Position numbers and translations under genes: made by a program. The notes under the pieces are model-generated. The model did not search any database and had not been told where the DNA came from. It saw only the letters and a program-made list of their open reading frames with translations. From positions 336,413-400,412 of the forward strand of contig CALSPM010000003.1 of the NCBI GenBank assembly GCA_943788235.1: a stretch of DNA of 64,000 nt, read 5' to 3'. The DNA comes from an uncultured Cyclobacteriaceae bacterium. Its GTDB lineage: Bacteria; Bacteroidota; Bacteroidia; Cytophagales; Cyclobacteriaceae. This document shows positions 45,629-54,858 of the stretch, in pieces. Numbering within the stretch: position 1 is the stretch's first letter; every line of letters starts with the position of its first letter.

Positions 45629-48600
45629 ATGATGAGAACACTTATCTATTTAACCTTGCTTATTTGTAGTCAAGAGAGTTTTGCCCAAAGGTCAAACAAA
45701 AAGTCAGTAGAAAAGACCTCAAAAAGCGTTTTCGAAGAAACGACTTTGACAGGATTGAAATTTAGGTCGATTGGACCTGCGCAGACCTCAGGTCGTGTAT
45801 CTGATTTCGCAATCAATCCAAATAATTTTAAAGAATATTATGTGGCGGCAGCCTCAGGGGGGGTGTGGAAAACGGTCAATGCAGGGACCACATATATTCC
45901 TGTTTTTGATGAGGCGGGCAGTTATTCGATTGGTTGTATCACTATGGATCCAAACAATGCTAATGTGATTTGGGTTGGAACAGGTGAGAACAATAATCAA
46001 AGAAGTGTACCCTATGGTGATGGCGTATATAAATCCATAGATGGGGGTGAGACGTGGAAAAATATGGGACTCAAAAGCTCTGAACACATTGGGAAGATTT
46101 TGGTAGATCCAAATAATTCTAATATTATATACGTAGCGGCCATTGGTCCTTTATGGAGTTCGGGAGGAGAACGAGGAGTTTATAAATCGGTCAATGGGGG
46201 TGAAACATGGCGTTTAATGCTGGGCATTGATGCGGATACGGGGATCAATGATTTGGTCATGGATCCTCGTGATAGTCAAGTCATTTATGCAGCAGCGTAT
46301 CAACGCAGGCGACATGTATTCACTTATTTGGGTGGAGGTCCGAGTTCGGGATTACATAAGTCAGTGGATGGTGGGACTACGTGGGTAGACATCAACAAAG
46401 GTTTACCTGAAGTAGATATGGGAAGAATTGGGATGGCCCTGGCACCTTCTGATCCAGAAGTAATTTATGCTATCGTTGAAGCTTCAGAAGGTAAAGGTGG
46501 TTTTTTCATGAGTACCAATCGCGGAGCCAGCTGGAAAAAACAAGGGAATTATAGTACCAGTGGTAATTATTATCAAGAGATCGTGGTAGACCCACAAGAT
46601 GCACAAACGGTTTATGCCATGAACACGTGGATACAAGTTTCGCGAGATGGAGGTAGAACCTTTAAGGTGTTGGGGGAAACAACCAAACATGTAGACAACC
46701 ATTGCATGTGGATTGATCCTACCGATTCCGAGCATTTTTTGGTAGGTTGCGATGGAGGTATTTATGAATCTTGGGATCGGGCGGAAACGTGGCATTATAA
46801 ACCAAACTTGCCGGTTACCCAATTTTATAAGGTAGCGTTGGACAATGCTTACCCTTTCTATCATGTATATGGAGGTACTCAAGACAATGCCAGTTTGGGT
46901 GGCCCGTCGAGGTCATTAAGTGATAATGGGATTTCCAATGAAGAATGGATCAATACCCATGGGGGAGATGGATTTGAAACTCAAGTAGATCAAGACAATG
47001 CCAATATTATTTATGCTCAATCCCAACACGGTGTTTTAGTTAGATATGATCGTCTGAATGGCGAAGAGCTGGGGATTCAACCACAACCTCGAAGAGATGA
47101 AAATGCCTATCGATGGAATTGGGATGCGCCCTTGGTCATTAGTGATCATGACAATAAGCGCTTGTATTTTGCGGCCAATAAAGTTTTTCGTACTGACGAT
47201 CGAGGAAACAGCTGGAAGGTGATTAGTGAAGACTTGACGGCGAACATTGATAGAAATAAGCTTGAAATCATGGGAAGAGTGTGGGGCATTGATGCCATCG
47301 CAAAGAATCAATCAACTTCTCAATACGGAACCATCGTAGCTATGGATGAATCGCCACTTAATGAAGATCTACTTTTTGTGGGAACTGATGATGGTTTAGT
47401 ACAGATCACCGAAAATATGGGTGCTTCATGGACCAAAATATCTAGAATTCCAGGTGTGCCTGAGCAAACTTATGTCAATATGTTATTGGCTTCGCCACAT
47501 GATGAAAATATGGTATTTGCCTGTTTCAACAATCATAAAAAGGGAGATTTTTTGCCTTATGTTTATAAAAGTAATGATAAAGGAAGGACGTGGACATCCA
47601 TCACATCAAACCTACCTACCAGAGGGTCGACCTATGCCATAGCACAAGATCATATAGATCCTAATTTGCTTTTTGTAGGTACTGAATTTGGTTTGTTTGT
47701 CAGCAATAATGGAGGGGCTTTTTGGGTTCGAATGAAATCAGGGCTGCCGACCATTGCCGTTCGTGATATTGCGATTCAAAAACGCGAAAACGACTTAGTT
47801 TTAGGCACTTTTGGTCGGGGCTTTTATGTGTTAGATGATTATTCTGCGCTACGAAACAGTAATGAAGAAACATTAAGTGCGCCCGGGTTTTTATTTTCTG
47901 TGAGAGATCCTTTGCTTTATGAGCCCAGTTATCCAATGGGTTTGCCTGGACAATCGTTTCAAGGAGACAGTTATTACCGCGGGGAAAACCTACCTTCTGT
48001 GGCGATGTTTACTTACTATCTGAAAGACGACATTCAATCGATACAAGAGCAGCGCCGTGAACGAGAAAAGAAACAACAAAAAGAAGGTCTAAATGCAGTT
48101 TACCCGAGTTATGAAGCTCTGAAAGCTGAACATGCCGAAAAGACACCTCAAATCGTTTTTACGGTGACCAATGCCCAAGGAAATGTAGTTAGAAAAATAA
48201 TGACGACTCCCAAGAAAGGCATCCATCGGATGTACTGGGACATGCGTTATGCGGATACAGATCCTATTAATTTGAAGACCAGTGCTTTTTATAATCCTTG
48301 GTCAGATAGTGATAAAGGTATTTTAGTGGCTCCCGGAGCCTATCAGGTAAGTATGTCAAAAATAGTCAGAGGTGAGGTGATCGCTATGGGAGATCCGATA
48401 GATTTTACGATCAAAGCGCTAGATAAGAGATCCCTACCTGGTACTGACCGAATGATATTAGATGGCTTCAATCGTAAGTTACTCAAGCTATCAGGTGCTG
48501 TAAGCGCTGCCAGTCAAACGTTGCGGGAAGTAAAAAATCAATTAAAGTATATTGACGCCTCTTTGCTAAAAGCAGAGATTCCATCAGATCATATTTCCTG

Positions 48601-48937
48601 CCAGTTAGCCGATCAAATGGGCCAAAAAGTAGCGGAGTTAAATACGGTATTGGGGCGAGATGCCGTAGCGCGCATCTTAGATTTAGATCAACCCCCGAGC
48701 TTGGGAAGTCGGATGGGTAGCTTGGTTTATATGATGTTTTCATCTACTTCAGAACCGACACAAACGAGTCGTGATGGGTATGCCATTGTGCTGGCGTCAT
48801 TTAAACCATTATTGGCTGAAATAGAAATACTCGTTAATAATGATTTAAAGGCATTACATGAGCAATTGGCCTTGGTAGGAGCGCCCTATACCCCTTATGC
48901 TTTACCAAAAGTGCCTATATTTAACAATTTAGAATAA
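45629..48937 (+). CDS. Exported sortilin/VPS10-like beta-propeller protein B (BNR repeats)
   Basis: The 1,102-aa protein is the same type as protein A. The N-terminus MMRTLIYLTLLICSQESFAQ is a signal peptide. Asp boxes include KSIDGGETWKNM, KSVNGGETWRLM, KSVDGGTTWVDI, MSTNRGASWKKQ and KSNDKGRTWTSI, spread through residues 60-740. Both proteins share [18 protein letters not shown] near the start, a [30 protein letters not shown] blade, and a helical C-terminal region. An added charged stretch (QEQRREREKKQQKEG) occurs near residue 812. The neighbour esterase follows after 14 bp, so the two are one transcript. Confidence 0.9.
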   Translation: MMRTLIYLTLLICSQESFAQRSNKKSVEKTSKSVFEETTLTGLKFRSIGPAQTSGRVSDFAINPNNFKEYYVAAASGGVWKTVNAGTTYIPVFDEAGSYSIGCITMDPNNANVIWVGTGENNNQRSVPYGDGVYKSIDGGETWKNMGLKSSEHIGKILVDPNNSNIIYVAAIGPLWSSGGERGVYKSVNGGETWRLMLGIDADTGINDLVMDPRDSQVIYAAAYQRRRHVFTYLGGGPSSGLHKSVDGGTTWVDINKGLPEVDMGRIGMALAPSDPEVIYAIVEASEGKGGFFMSTNRGASWKKQGNYSTSGNYYQEIVVDPQDAQTVYAMNTWIQVSRDGGRTFKVLGETTKHVDNHCMWIDPTDSEHFLVGCDGGIYESWDRAETWHYKPNLPVTQFYKVALDNAYPFYHVYGGTQDNASLGGPSRSLSDNGISNEEWINTHGGDGFETQVDQDNANIIYAQSQHGVLVRYDRLNGEELGIQPQPRRDENAYRWNWDAPLVISDHDNKRLYFAANKVFRTDDRGNSWKVISEDLTANIDRNKLEIMGRVWGIDAIAKNQSTSQYGTIVAMDESPLNEDLLFVGTDDGLVQITENMGASWTKISRIPGVPEQTYVNMLLASPHDENMVFACFNNHKKGDFLPYVYKSNDKGRTWTSITSNLPTRGSTYAIAQDHIDPNLLFVGTEFGLFVSNNGGAFWVRMKSGLPTIAVRDIAIQKRENDLVLGTFGRGFYVLDDYSALRNSNEETLSAPGFLFSVRDPLLYEPSYPMGLPGQSFQGDSYYRGENLPSVAMFTYYLKDDIQSIQEQRREREKKQQKEGLNAVYPSYEALKAEHAEKTPQIVFTVTNAQGNVVRKIMTTPKKGIHRMYWDMRYADTDPINLKTSAFYNPWSDSDKGILVAPGAYQVSMSKIVRGEVIAMGDPIDFTIKALDKRSLPGTDRMILDGFNRKLLKLSGAVSAASQTLREVKNQLKYIDASLLKAEIPSDHISCQLADQMGQKVAELNTVLGRDAVARILDLDQPPSLGSRMGSLVYMMFSSTSEPTQTSRDGYAIVLASFKPLLAEIEILVNNDLKALHEQLALVGAPYTPYALPKVPIFNNLE

Positions 48938-48951
48938 AAAAGAATAGCTAA

Positions 48952-49812
48952 ATGAAGATAAATATGATATGGGTTATTTTTTTGATGCCTTTGTTGCTGA
49001 GCGCACAATCAGGAAAGGTATTTGATCAACTGACACTGCCGAGTGAAATCCTTAAAATGGAGCGAAAGTATGGCATTTACTTACCTCCAGACTATGAAAG
49101 TTCACATCGTGATTATCCTGTCTTATATCTCTTACACGGCATGTCAGATAATCAGACGGGATGGATACAATTTGGTGAGGTATTACGGATTACAGATGCT
49201 GCCATTCGTGCAGGAACCGCTACTCCCATGATCATCGTCATGCCAGATGCAGATACGCAAGTGATCGGCTATGTAGATCGACCCAATGGAGAGTGGAGTT
49301 ATGAGCAATTCTTTTTTGAAGAATTTATGCCCTACGTAGAAGCCAATTATCGCATCAAAAAACACAAGCGTTATCGTGCCATTGCGGGCTTATCGATGGG
49401 TGGCGGAGGCAGTTTTTATTATGCACTGCATCGCCCAGATTTGTTTCAATCTGCTTGTCCGCTAAGTGCCTATTGCGGTCCTTTAACGGTCGAAGAAGCA
49501 CATAAGCATTATGAGTGGAATGGCCTGAGTGAAGTCAGTGAGAAGTACTATGAAGATTTCTATAATAAATACGGGGTGGTACACCTCATAAATACTTTAC
49601 CCAAGGCCGATATGCAATCAGTGAGGTGGTACATAGATTGTGGGGATGATGATCATTTATTTGAGGGGAGTTCACGGGTACATATCGCGATGAAAAACCG
49701 CAACATACCCCATGAGTATAGGGTACGAGACGGTGGACATAACTGGACCTATTGGCGTGAAGCCCTGCCTTCCGTACTTACTTTTGTCTCTCAAGGATTT
49801 CATCAATACTAG
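48952..49812 (+). CDS. Exported esterase, feruloyl-esterase/Esterase_D-like
   Basis: The 286-aa protein has a signal peptide (INMIWVIFLMPLLLSAQ) and an alpha/beta-hydrolase domain of the putative esterase group: YGIYLPPDYESSHRDYPVLYLLHGMSD, the nucleophile elbow AGLSMGGGGSF near residue 146, and the catalytic His in VRDGGHNWTYWREALP near the C-terminus, typical of feruloyl and acetyl-xylan esterases. An Asp in WYIDCGDDDHLFEG completes the triad. It lies 14 bp after protein B, suggesting a joint role in processing an external substrate. Confidence 0.92.
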   Translation: MKINMIWVIFLMPLLLSAQSGKVFDQLTLPSEILKMERKYGIYLPPDYESSHRDYPVLYLLHGMSDNQTGWIQFGEVLRITDAAIRAGTATPMIIVMPDADTQVIGYVDRPNGEWSYEQFFFEEFMPYVEANYRIKKHKRYRAIAGLSMGGGGSFYYALHRPDLFQSACPLSAYCGPLTVEEAHKHYEWNGLSEVSEKYYEDFYNKYGVVHLINTLPKADMQSVRWYIDCGDDDHLFEGSSRVHIAMKNRNIPHEYRVRDGGHNWTYWREALPSVLTFVSQGFHQY

Positions 49813-49865
49813 GAAAATAAGGGCTTCTGGAACTCATTAAAACTAGGGAAGATGGAGGTAAATAC

Positions 49866-50552
49866 TTAGGTCAATTGGAGTTTGGCCAGGTATTGATCAT
49901 GCGCATCGGTATGTAATATTTCCAGTTCAAAGCCAACTGCTTGGGCTACTTTATTCAAATGAGTGACATCTACATAGAGCCAATCAAACCAATCGCTTTG
50001 CTCCTTGTCGTATTCATAGCGGTATCGAATTTCTCCATAATAATGCTCAGGCTTCGCAAGTCCATCTGCATAGAGGTACGCAATGTCGGAAGAGTCGAGT
50101 AGGAGTTGACCTCCCGGATTGAGTAGTGATTTACAGGTATTAAAAAAATTGGGAAGCTGATCTAGAGTACCTGCAATACCGATGCCGTTCATCAGGAGCA
50201 GTAGAGTGTCATAAGTGGCTTGATGTTGACGATAGTCCTGCTTGATCACTTGTTGTACACCTAATCGCTTCATGGTCTCCACACAACCTGAAGAGCTATC
50301 TAGGGCGGTGACATTGGCACCAAAACTTTGTAAAAAGAGGGCATGGGTACCCGCAGCGGCACCTATGTCTAGCACGGCACCTCGGCAATGGCTTAGGGCC
50401 ATATTTTCGAGATCACTGAAGTCTTCGGCTTCCTTAAAAAAAACATCTATGGGCATAATGTCGATAGGACCATAGGAATTATGGAGCTTTAATCGTGTCG
50501 TTCGGTCACCGAGATAATAGGCGAGAATGGCTTTTCCGTGGATATCTTTCAT
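49866..50552 (-). CDS. Class I SAM-dependent methyltransferase
   Basis: The 228-aa protein carries motif I as AVLDIGAAAGTHALFLQSFG near residue 60-79 and motif II in VTALDSSSGCVETMKRLG near 85-102, followed by DTLLLLMNGIGIAG. Residues 1-45 form an N-terminal cap. The acceptor is not identifiable; the type is used for small metabolites. It is the second gene after a 63-aa unknown protein on the same strand, gap 43 bp. Confidence 0.88.
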   Translation of the reverse strand: MKDIHGKAILAYYLGDRTTRLKLHNSYGPIDIMPIDVFFKEAEDFSDLENMALSHCRGAVLDIGAAAGTHALFLQSFGANVTALDSSSGCVETMKRLGVQQVIKQDYRQHQATYDTLLLLMNGIGIAGTLDQLPNFFNTCKSLLNPGGQLLLDSSDIAYLYADGLAKPEHYYGEIRYRYEYDKEQSDWFDWLYVDVTHLNKVAQAVGFELEILHTDAHDQYLAKLQLT

Positions 50553-50595
50553 ACTTATTGATGCGTATTTTTTCGAATGGGATGATCAATGATAG

Positions 50596-50787
50596 TTAAG
50601 ACGCATGTCGGGTGACGATTAAATAAAAATCATTACCGATATCTTTATAGCCCTGTCCGTAGCAAAACCTGTATTGGTCTCCGTATTTAGTGGTGTAGAT
50701 ATGGGTGAAATACTCGAAATCAAACCCTTTTTTTAATAACTGATCTCGATGTTTTTTGGCTTTGCCAATTAGATTGAAGGCTAGCAA
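50596..50787 (-). CDS. Small hypothetical protein, 63 aa
   Basis: No named family recognised. The product is small, soluble and charged (KGFDFEYFTHIYTTKYGDQYRFCYGQGYKDIGNDFYLIVTR) with strands that could make a compact antiparallel sheet. The coding look (regular aromatic and charged alternation, stop near the methyltransferase start) and its position as first gene of a two-gene unit favour it being real. Function unknown. Confidence 0.6.
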   Translation of the reverse strand: MLAFNLIGKAKKHRDQLLKKGFDFEYFTHIYTTKYGDQYRFCYGQGYKDIGNDFYLIVTRHAS

Positions 50788-51119
50788 AATACGTCTATTT
50801 AACGATTATGGATAAAGAATACGAAATAGAAGGGTAATAAAGTGATATCAGTATCTTTTTTATCATTATTAAGACAATAGAGAACAAAAAAATAACCATA
50901 ACAAGTAATGTTTTTATGCAAGAAATGTTAAAGTAAGGAATATCGGGTTAGAATAAAAATAAGTCAGTAATAGTTGTAAATGGATGCATTACCATGCGGA
51001 TCAACCTTAGGCTACTTTTATGCCTTAGATGCTTAGCTCGATACGTAAATTGTATAAATTACTTTAATAAATCCATCACTTCTAATTAAATTCTATTCGC
51101 CAATTTAGACATCCTTTTT
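50788..51119. other. Gap between divergent units, no gene seen
   Basis: The stretch is A/T-rich. I see no open frame with protein character on either strand, no RNA motif and no clear -33/-7 pair. It must hold the promoters of the divergent M20 peptidase gene and the 63-aa gene. Confidence 0.5.
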
Positions 51120-52547
51120 ATGAGAAAAATTATTCTTTTGATTTCTGTAGTAATGATGAGCCTTGCAAGTCTATTGGTTTATAATGCCGTGATGCTAAGC
51201 TCTAAACAATTAGCTTCCGAGCGCCTAGAAAGATTAAATTTATCAGATGAGGTCTTTCAAAACCTATCGAAAGCCATACAATACCCAACCATTTCTTTTG
51301 GTGAAAAGGTGCCTGTTGATTCAATTACCTTTATTGATTTTCATAAGTTTCTAGAAGCAACTTTTCCATTGACACATGCCACATTATCTCTAGAAAAAAT
51401 CAATACCTACAGCTTACTCTACACTTGGGAAGGTTCAGAGGCTTCAAAAAAGCCTATTATCTTCATGTCCCATCAAGACGTGGTTCCTGTAGATGAACCC
51501 ACTTTAAAAGATTGGGAAGCAGGTCCTTTTGAAGGTAAAATATCTAAAACAGACATCATTGGTCGAGGATCTATGGATGACAAGGCGAGCTTAATCGCAT
51601 TGTTAGAAGCGGTGGAGTTGTTACTTGAAGAATCATTTAAGCCTTCACAAACGATTTATCTTGCTTTTGGTCATGATGAAGAAGTGGGAGGTTCAAAGGG
51701 TGCTGCTGAAATTGTAAAGTATTTAAAGTCAAAAGATGTTCAGGCTGCAATGACGCTTGATGAAGGGGGTTTTTTAGCAGAAAATATGGTCCCAGGAATT
51801 GACAAGCCTATTGCCATGGTTAATTTGGCTGAGAAAGGTTTTGCTTCCTTTAATCTTATTGTAAAGACTCAAGGGGGACATAGTTCACAGCCGCCTAAAG
51901 AAAATACAATTGGTATGTTGGCTCAAGCCATCGTGAACCTCGAAAATAATCAACTTCCCTACCAACTTGTAACACCTATAGATTACCAGTTAGAATATAT
52001 AGGTGCGGAATTGCCGTTTTTAAAAAAGTTGGCCTTTGCCAATCCATGGTTATTTGAAAAGCGCATTCTCGAATCTTTGAATGCCCACACAACGACGGCA
52101 CCCACAATCATTCAGGGAGGCGTAAAGAATAATGTCATTCCGACCGTAGCATCGGCAACGATTAATTTTAGAATTCTACCAGGAGAAACGATTGCTTCCG
52201 TGAAGCAACATATTGAAAATAGCATATCTAATAAAATAGAAGTAGTACCTGTTGGTTTTTTGACCAATCCTTCGCCCGTCTCAAGAATTGATTCTGAGGT
52301 ATATGCCATCCTAGAAAAGACCATACGGAGTATGTTTCCCAACAGCATTGTTGTACCTGGTTTAGTCGGTGGGGGTACCGATGCGCGCTATTTTTATGAA
52401 ATTTCAGATGATGTCTATCGTTTTTATCCCATTCGGGTTCAACCTGAAAGTATGACACGCTTACATGGTATTGACGAAAAAATAAGTAAGGATAACTACA
52501 AGGAAATCATTGAGTTTTCTTACCATTTGATCAAGAAATTTAATTAA
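51120..52547 (+). CDS. M20-family peptidase, CPS1/PM20D1-like, membrane-anchored or exported
   Basis: The 475-aa protein opens with a hydrophobic helix (IILLISVVMMSLASLLVYNAVML), either an uncleaved anchor or a signal peptide, so the enzyme faces the periplasm. Zinc sites: His118 and Asp120 in MSHQDVVP, Asp153 in GRGSMDDKAS, the Glu187-Glu188 pair in FGHDEEVGG, and a C-terminal His in RLHGIDEKIS. A dimerisation domain lies about residues 230-360. The pattern HQDVVPV with GSMDDKAS is the carboxypeptidase-S/PM20D1 group, which cleaves N-acyl amino acids or dipeptides. It has no operon partner. Confidence 0.92.
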   Translation: MRKIILLISVVMMSLASLLVYNAVMLSSKQLASERLERLNLSDEVFQNLSKAIQYPTISFGEKVPVDSITFIDFHKFLEATFPLTHATLSLEKINTYSLLYTWEGSEASKKPIIFMSHQDVVPVDEPTLKDWEAGPFEGKISKTDIIGRGSMDDKASLIALLEAVELLLEESFKPSQTIYLAFGHDEEVGGSKGAAEIVKYLKSKDVQAAMTLDEGGFLAENMVPGIDKPIAMVNLAEKGFASFNLIVKTQGGHSSQPPKENTIGMLAQAIVNLENNQLPYQLVTPIDYQLEYIGAELPFLKKLAFANPWLFEKRILESLNAHTTTAPTIIQGGVKNNVIPTVASATINFRILPGETIASVKQHIENSISNKIEVVPVGFLTNPSPVSRIDSEVYAILEKTIRSMFPNSIVVPGLVGGGTDARYFYEISDDVYRFYPIRVQPESMTRLHGIDEKISKDNYKEIIEFSYHLIKKFN

Positions 52548-52808
52548 AATGTAGCCTTTTTTTTTAATGGTGGATATAAAGTAGAAGGGTCTTCGTAAGA
52601 AATTCACTTGACCTTTCTTATCGGCCTCAGTTGAGAGGATACCATTTAAAGTGTTATTATTGGGTTCAGTTCTATTTATAAAAAAATTGGATCATTTTTG
52701 CTTTGGATTTATGGGATAAATGAGTTGATCTTGCAACAGACTATATGCTATTAATTGTTTAAATTCAATGAGTAAATGTTGCGAATCAGGTTGACCAATA
52801 ATTGAATT

Positions 52809-54137
52809 ATGAATTTAATCATTATTATTTTAGGAGCTCTTATTTTCATAGTGATAGCCATTGCTAAATTTAAAATTCACCCTTTTATTACCTTAATTCT
52901 AGCGGCTATAATGGTGGGGTTTTTAATGGACTTAGAAGGGGTGGTGATTCTAGATAAAATAAGTGAAGGTTTTGGAAAGACCTTATCGAGCATAGGCATT
53001 ATTATAGGATTTGGAGCAATTATCGGCACATTTTTAGAAAAATCGGGAGGTACCGCAACCATAGCAAAATATCTTTTGTCAGTAATAGGGGATAAAAAAT
53101 CTCCTTTGGCCATCAACTTAACAGGTATATTGGTTTCAATTCCAGTATTTTGCGATTCTGCATTTATCATTCTTTCATCCTTAAACAAAGCGTTAAGTAA
53201 AAAAACAGGAATTTCAGTGACTGTTTTTGCGGTAGCACTTTCAACAGGGCTCTATGTTTCTCATGTTTTTGTGCCTCCAACGCCGGGTCCACTGGCCGCC
53301 GCTGCTGCCTTAGAGGCGGACTTGGGCTTGGTCATAATCATGGGCTTATTCATCGCCCTACCCACCGCCTTTGCTGGTTATCTTTGGGCTATAAAATTCG
53401 GATCTAAACTTACCCAAACTACTCCTAAAATAGGGAATGAGCTGGAGCAAGTATTTGAAAATAAGGTGAACATTTTAGTTGTTTTCCTACCCATAATCAT
53501 GCCTATCATTTTCATTGGGTTAAGATCAATGGCTAAATATCCATCCCACCCTTTTGGAGATGGAATGATCGCGGATACGCTCTCATTTGTCGGACATCCC
53601 TTACCCGCATTATTTATAGGAATGTTGCTGGCCTTGCTGCTGGTTGATAAAAAAATATCTGTAAAAGAGCGTTGGTCTTGGGTATCACATGCGTTACAAG
53701 AAGCTGGAGTCATCATACTCATAACCGGAGCAGGGGGTGCTTTCGGTAGCATCCTTCGATCGGGCAATGTGGGAGATCTTATTGAAGTTCAATTTACAGA
53801 CTTAGAGATAGGAATTTTTTTACCATTTATATTGGCCGCCTTATTAAAAACAGCACAAGGATCATCCACGGTCGCAATCATTACAGCGGCAACGATAATA
53901 TCACCTATGATGGATGTATTGGGATTAGACAGTGAGCTATCTCGGGCCCTCACAGTATTGGCCGTTGGAGCGGGTGCCATGACCGTTTCTCATATCAATG
54001 ATAGTTATTTTTGGGTAGTTTCTCAATTTTCAGGGATGAATACCAAAACTACCATAAAGATGCATACTATGGCAACTCTGATTCAAGGAATAGTGGCCAT
54101 TTTACTATTATCCTTTTTTCAAGTTATTTTAAATTAG
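52809..54137 (+). CDS. GntP/CitMHS-type gluconate or organic-acid permease
   Basis: The 442-aa protein has about twelve hydrophobic spans and reads LILAAIMVGFLMDLEG, GFGKTLSSIGIIIGFGAIIGTFLEKSGG (residues about 57-84), IPVFCDSAFIILSSL near 103, FVPPTPGPLAAAAALEADLG near 155 and KTAQGSSTVAIITAATI near 355, all characteristic of the GntP family. It should import gluconate or a related sugar acid by proton symport. No gluconate kinase is adjacent; instead a CIA30 protein follows after 1 bp. Confidence 0.92.
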   Translation: MNLIIIILGALIFIVIAIAKFKIHPFITLILAAIMVGFLMDLEGVVILDKISEGFGKTLSSIGIIIGFGAIIGTFLEKSGGTATIAKYLLSVIGDKKSPLAINLTGILVSIPVFCDSAFIILSSLNKALSKKTGISVTVFAVALSTGLYVSHVFVPPTPGPLAAAAALEADLGLVIIMGLFIALPTAFAGYLWAIKFGSKLTQTTPKIGNELEQVFENKVNILVVFLPIIMPIIFIGLRSMAKYPSHPFGDGMIADTLSFVGHPLPALFIGMLLALLLVDKKISVKERWSWVSHALQEAGVIILITGAGGAFGSILRSGNVGDLIEVQFTDLEIGIFLPFILAALLKTAQGSSTVAIITAATIISPMMDVLGLDSELSRALTVLAVGAGAMTVSHINDSYFWVVSQFSGMNTKTTIKMHTMATLIQGIVAILLLSFFQVILN

Positions 54138-54138
54138 T

Positions 54139-54669
54139 ATGAATTTATTCCTTTTTTTCACCATTTTTTGTTCCTCAATGCAAGCGCAAGTAATTTTCGA
54201 TTTTAATAAGAAGTCAGATCTTCAAGATTGGATTATTGTGAACGATGTAGTCATGGGGGGGAGATCGTCAAGTACTTTTAAATTGAATGAAGAAGGCTTA
54301 GGAACCTTTGAAGGCAATATATCTTTGGAAAATAATGGTGGATTTTCATCTTTGCGATACAGGTTTTTAAAAAGAACTCTAAAAGAATACACACATGTTA
54401 AAATTATCCTGTGTGGGGATGGAAAAAAATATCAATTTAGGGTAAAGTCCAATGCACGTGATTATTATTCCTACATAGCCCCATTTCTGACCTCGGGTAA
54501 ATGGCAAGAAATCGTGATTCCTTTAGAAGATATGTATCCCTCTTTTCGTGGGAGAAGATTGAATCAACCTAATTTTTCTAATGATTCTATTGAAGAGCTC
54601 ACCTTTTTGATTGGGAACAAAAAAAGTGAAAAATTTAAGCTCTTGATAGATAAAATAGTGATTGAATAA
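54139..54669 (+). CDS. Exported CIA30-family protein
   Basis: The 176-aa product has a signal peptide (LFLFFTIFCSSMQAQ) and a single NDUFAF1/CIA30-like carbohydrate-binding-type domain: DLQDWIIVNDVVMGGRSSSTFKL, the signature near residue 26-48, then NNGGFSSLRYRF and YRFRVKSNARDYYSYIAPF-type strands. CIA30 proteins are best known as complex I assembly factors in mitochondria; bacterial homologues with signal peptides have no settled role. It begins 1 bp after the permease stop, so it is co-expressed. Confidence 0.88.
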   Translation: MNLFLFFTIFCSSMQAQVIFDFNKKSDLQDWIIVNDVVMGGRSSSTFKLNEEGLGTFEGNISLENNGGFSSLRYRFLKRTLKEYTHVKIILCGDGKKYQFRVKSNARDYYSYIAPFLTSGKWQEIVIPLEDMYPSFRGRRLNQPNFSNDSIEELTFLIGNKKSEKFKLLIDKIVIE

Positions 54670-54734
54670 TATGGATATTTATCTATCAGTAATATGAAAT
54701 CCTTCTTTATTTTACTTCTGGCCATTTGTATATT

Positions 54735-54763
54735 CAAAAAAAGAGGCTCAAAATGAGTCCTCT
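54735..54763 (-). terminator. Rho-independent terminator downstream of the decayed dehydrogenase-like gene
   Basis: On the minus strand AGAGGACTCA-TTT-TGAGCCTCT forms a 9-bp stem with one bulged base, followed by TTTTTTTG. It lies 96 nt beyond the remnant's stop on the same strand, as expected for that gene. On the plus strand it is followed by AAGAATT and would not terminate. Confidence 0.7.
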
Positions 54764-54858
54764 AAGAATTCTGAGTCTATGCTTATGGATCGGTGAGAAG
54801 TTGTGAGCTTAATTTTTTAAAAGATATGAGATGAGCAGGTGACCATTGATAAAAGTAA

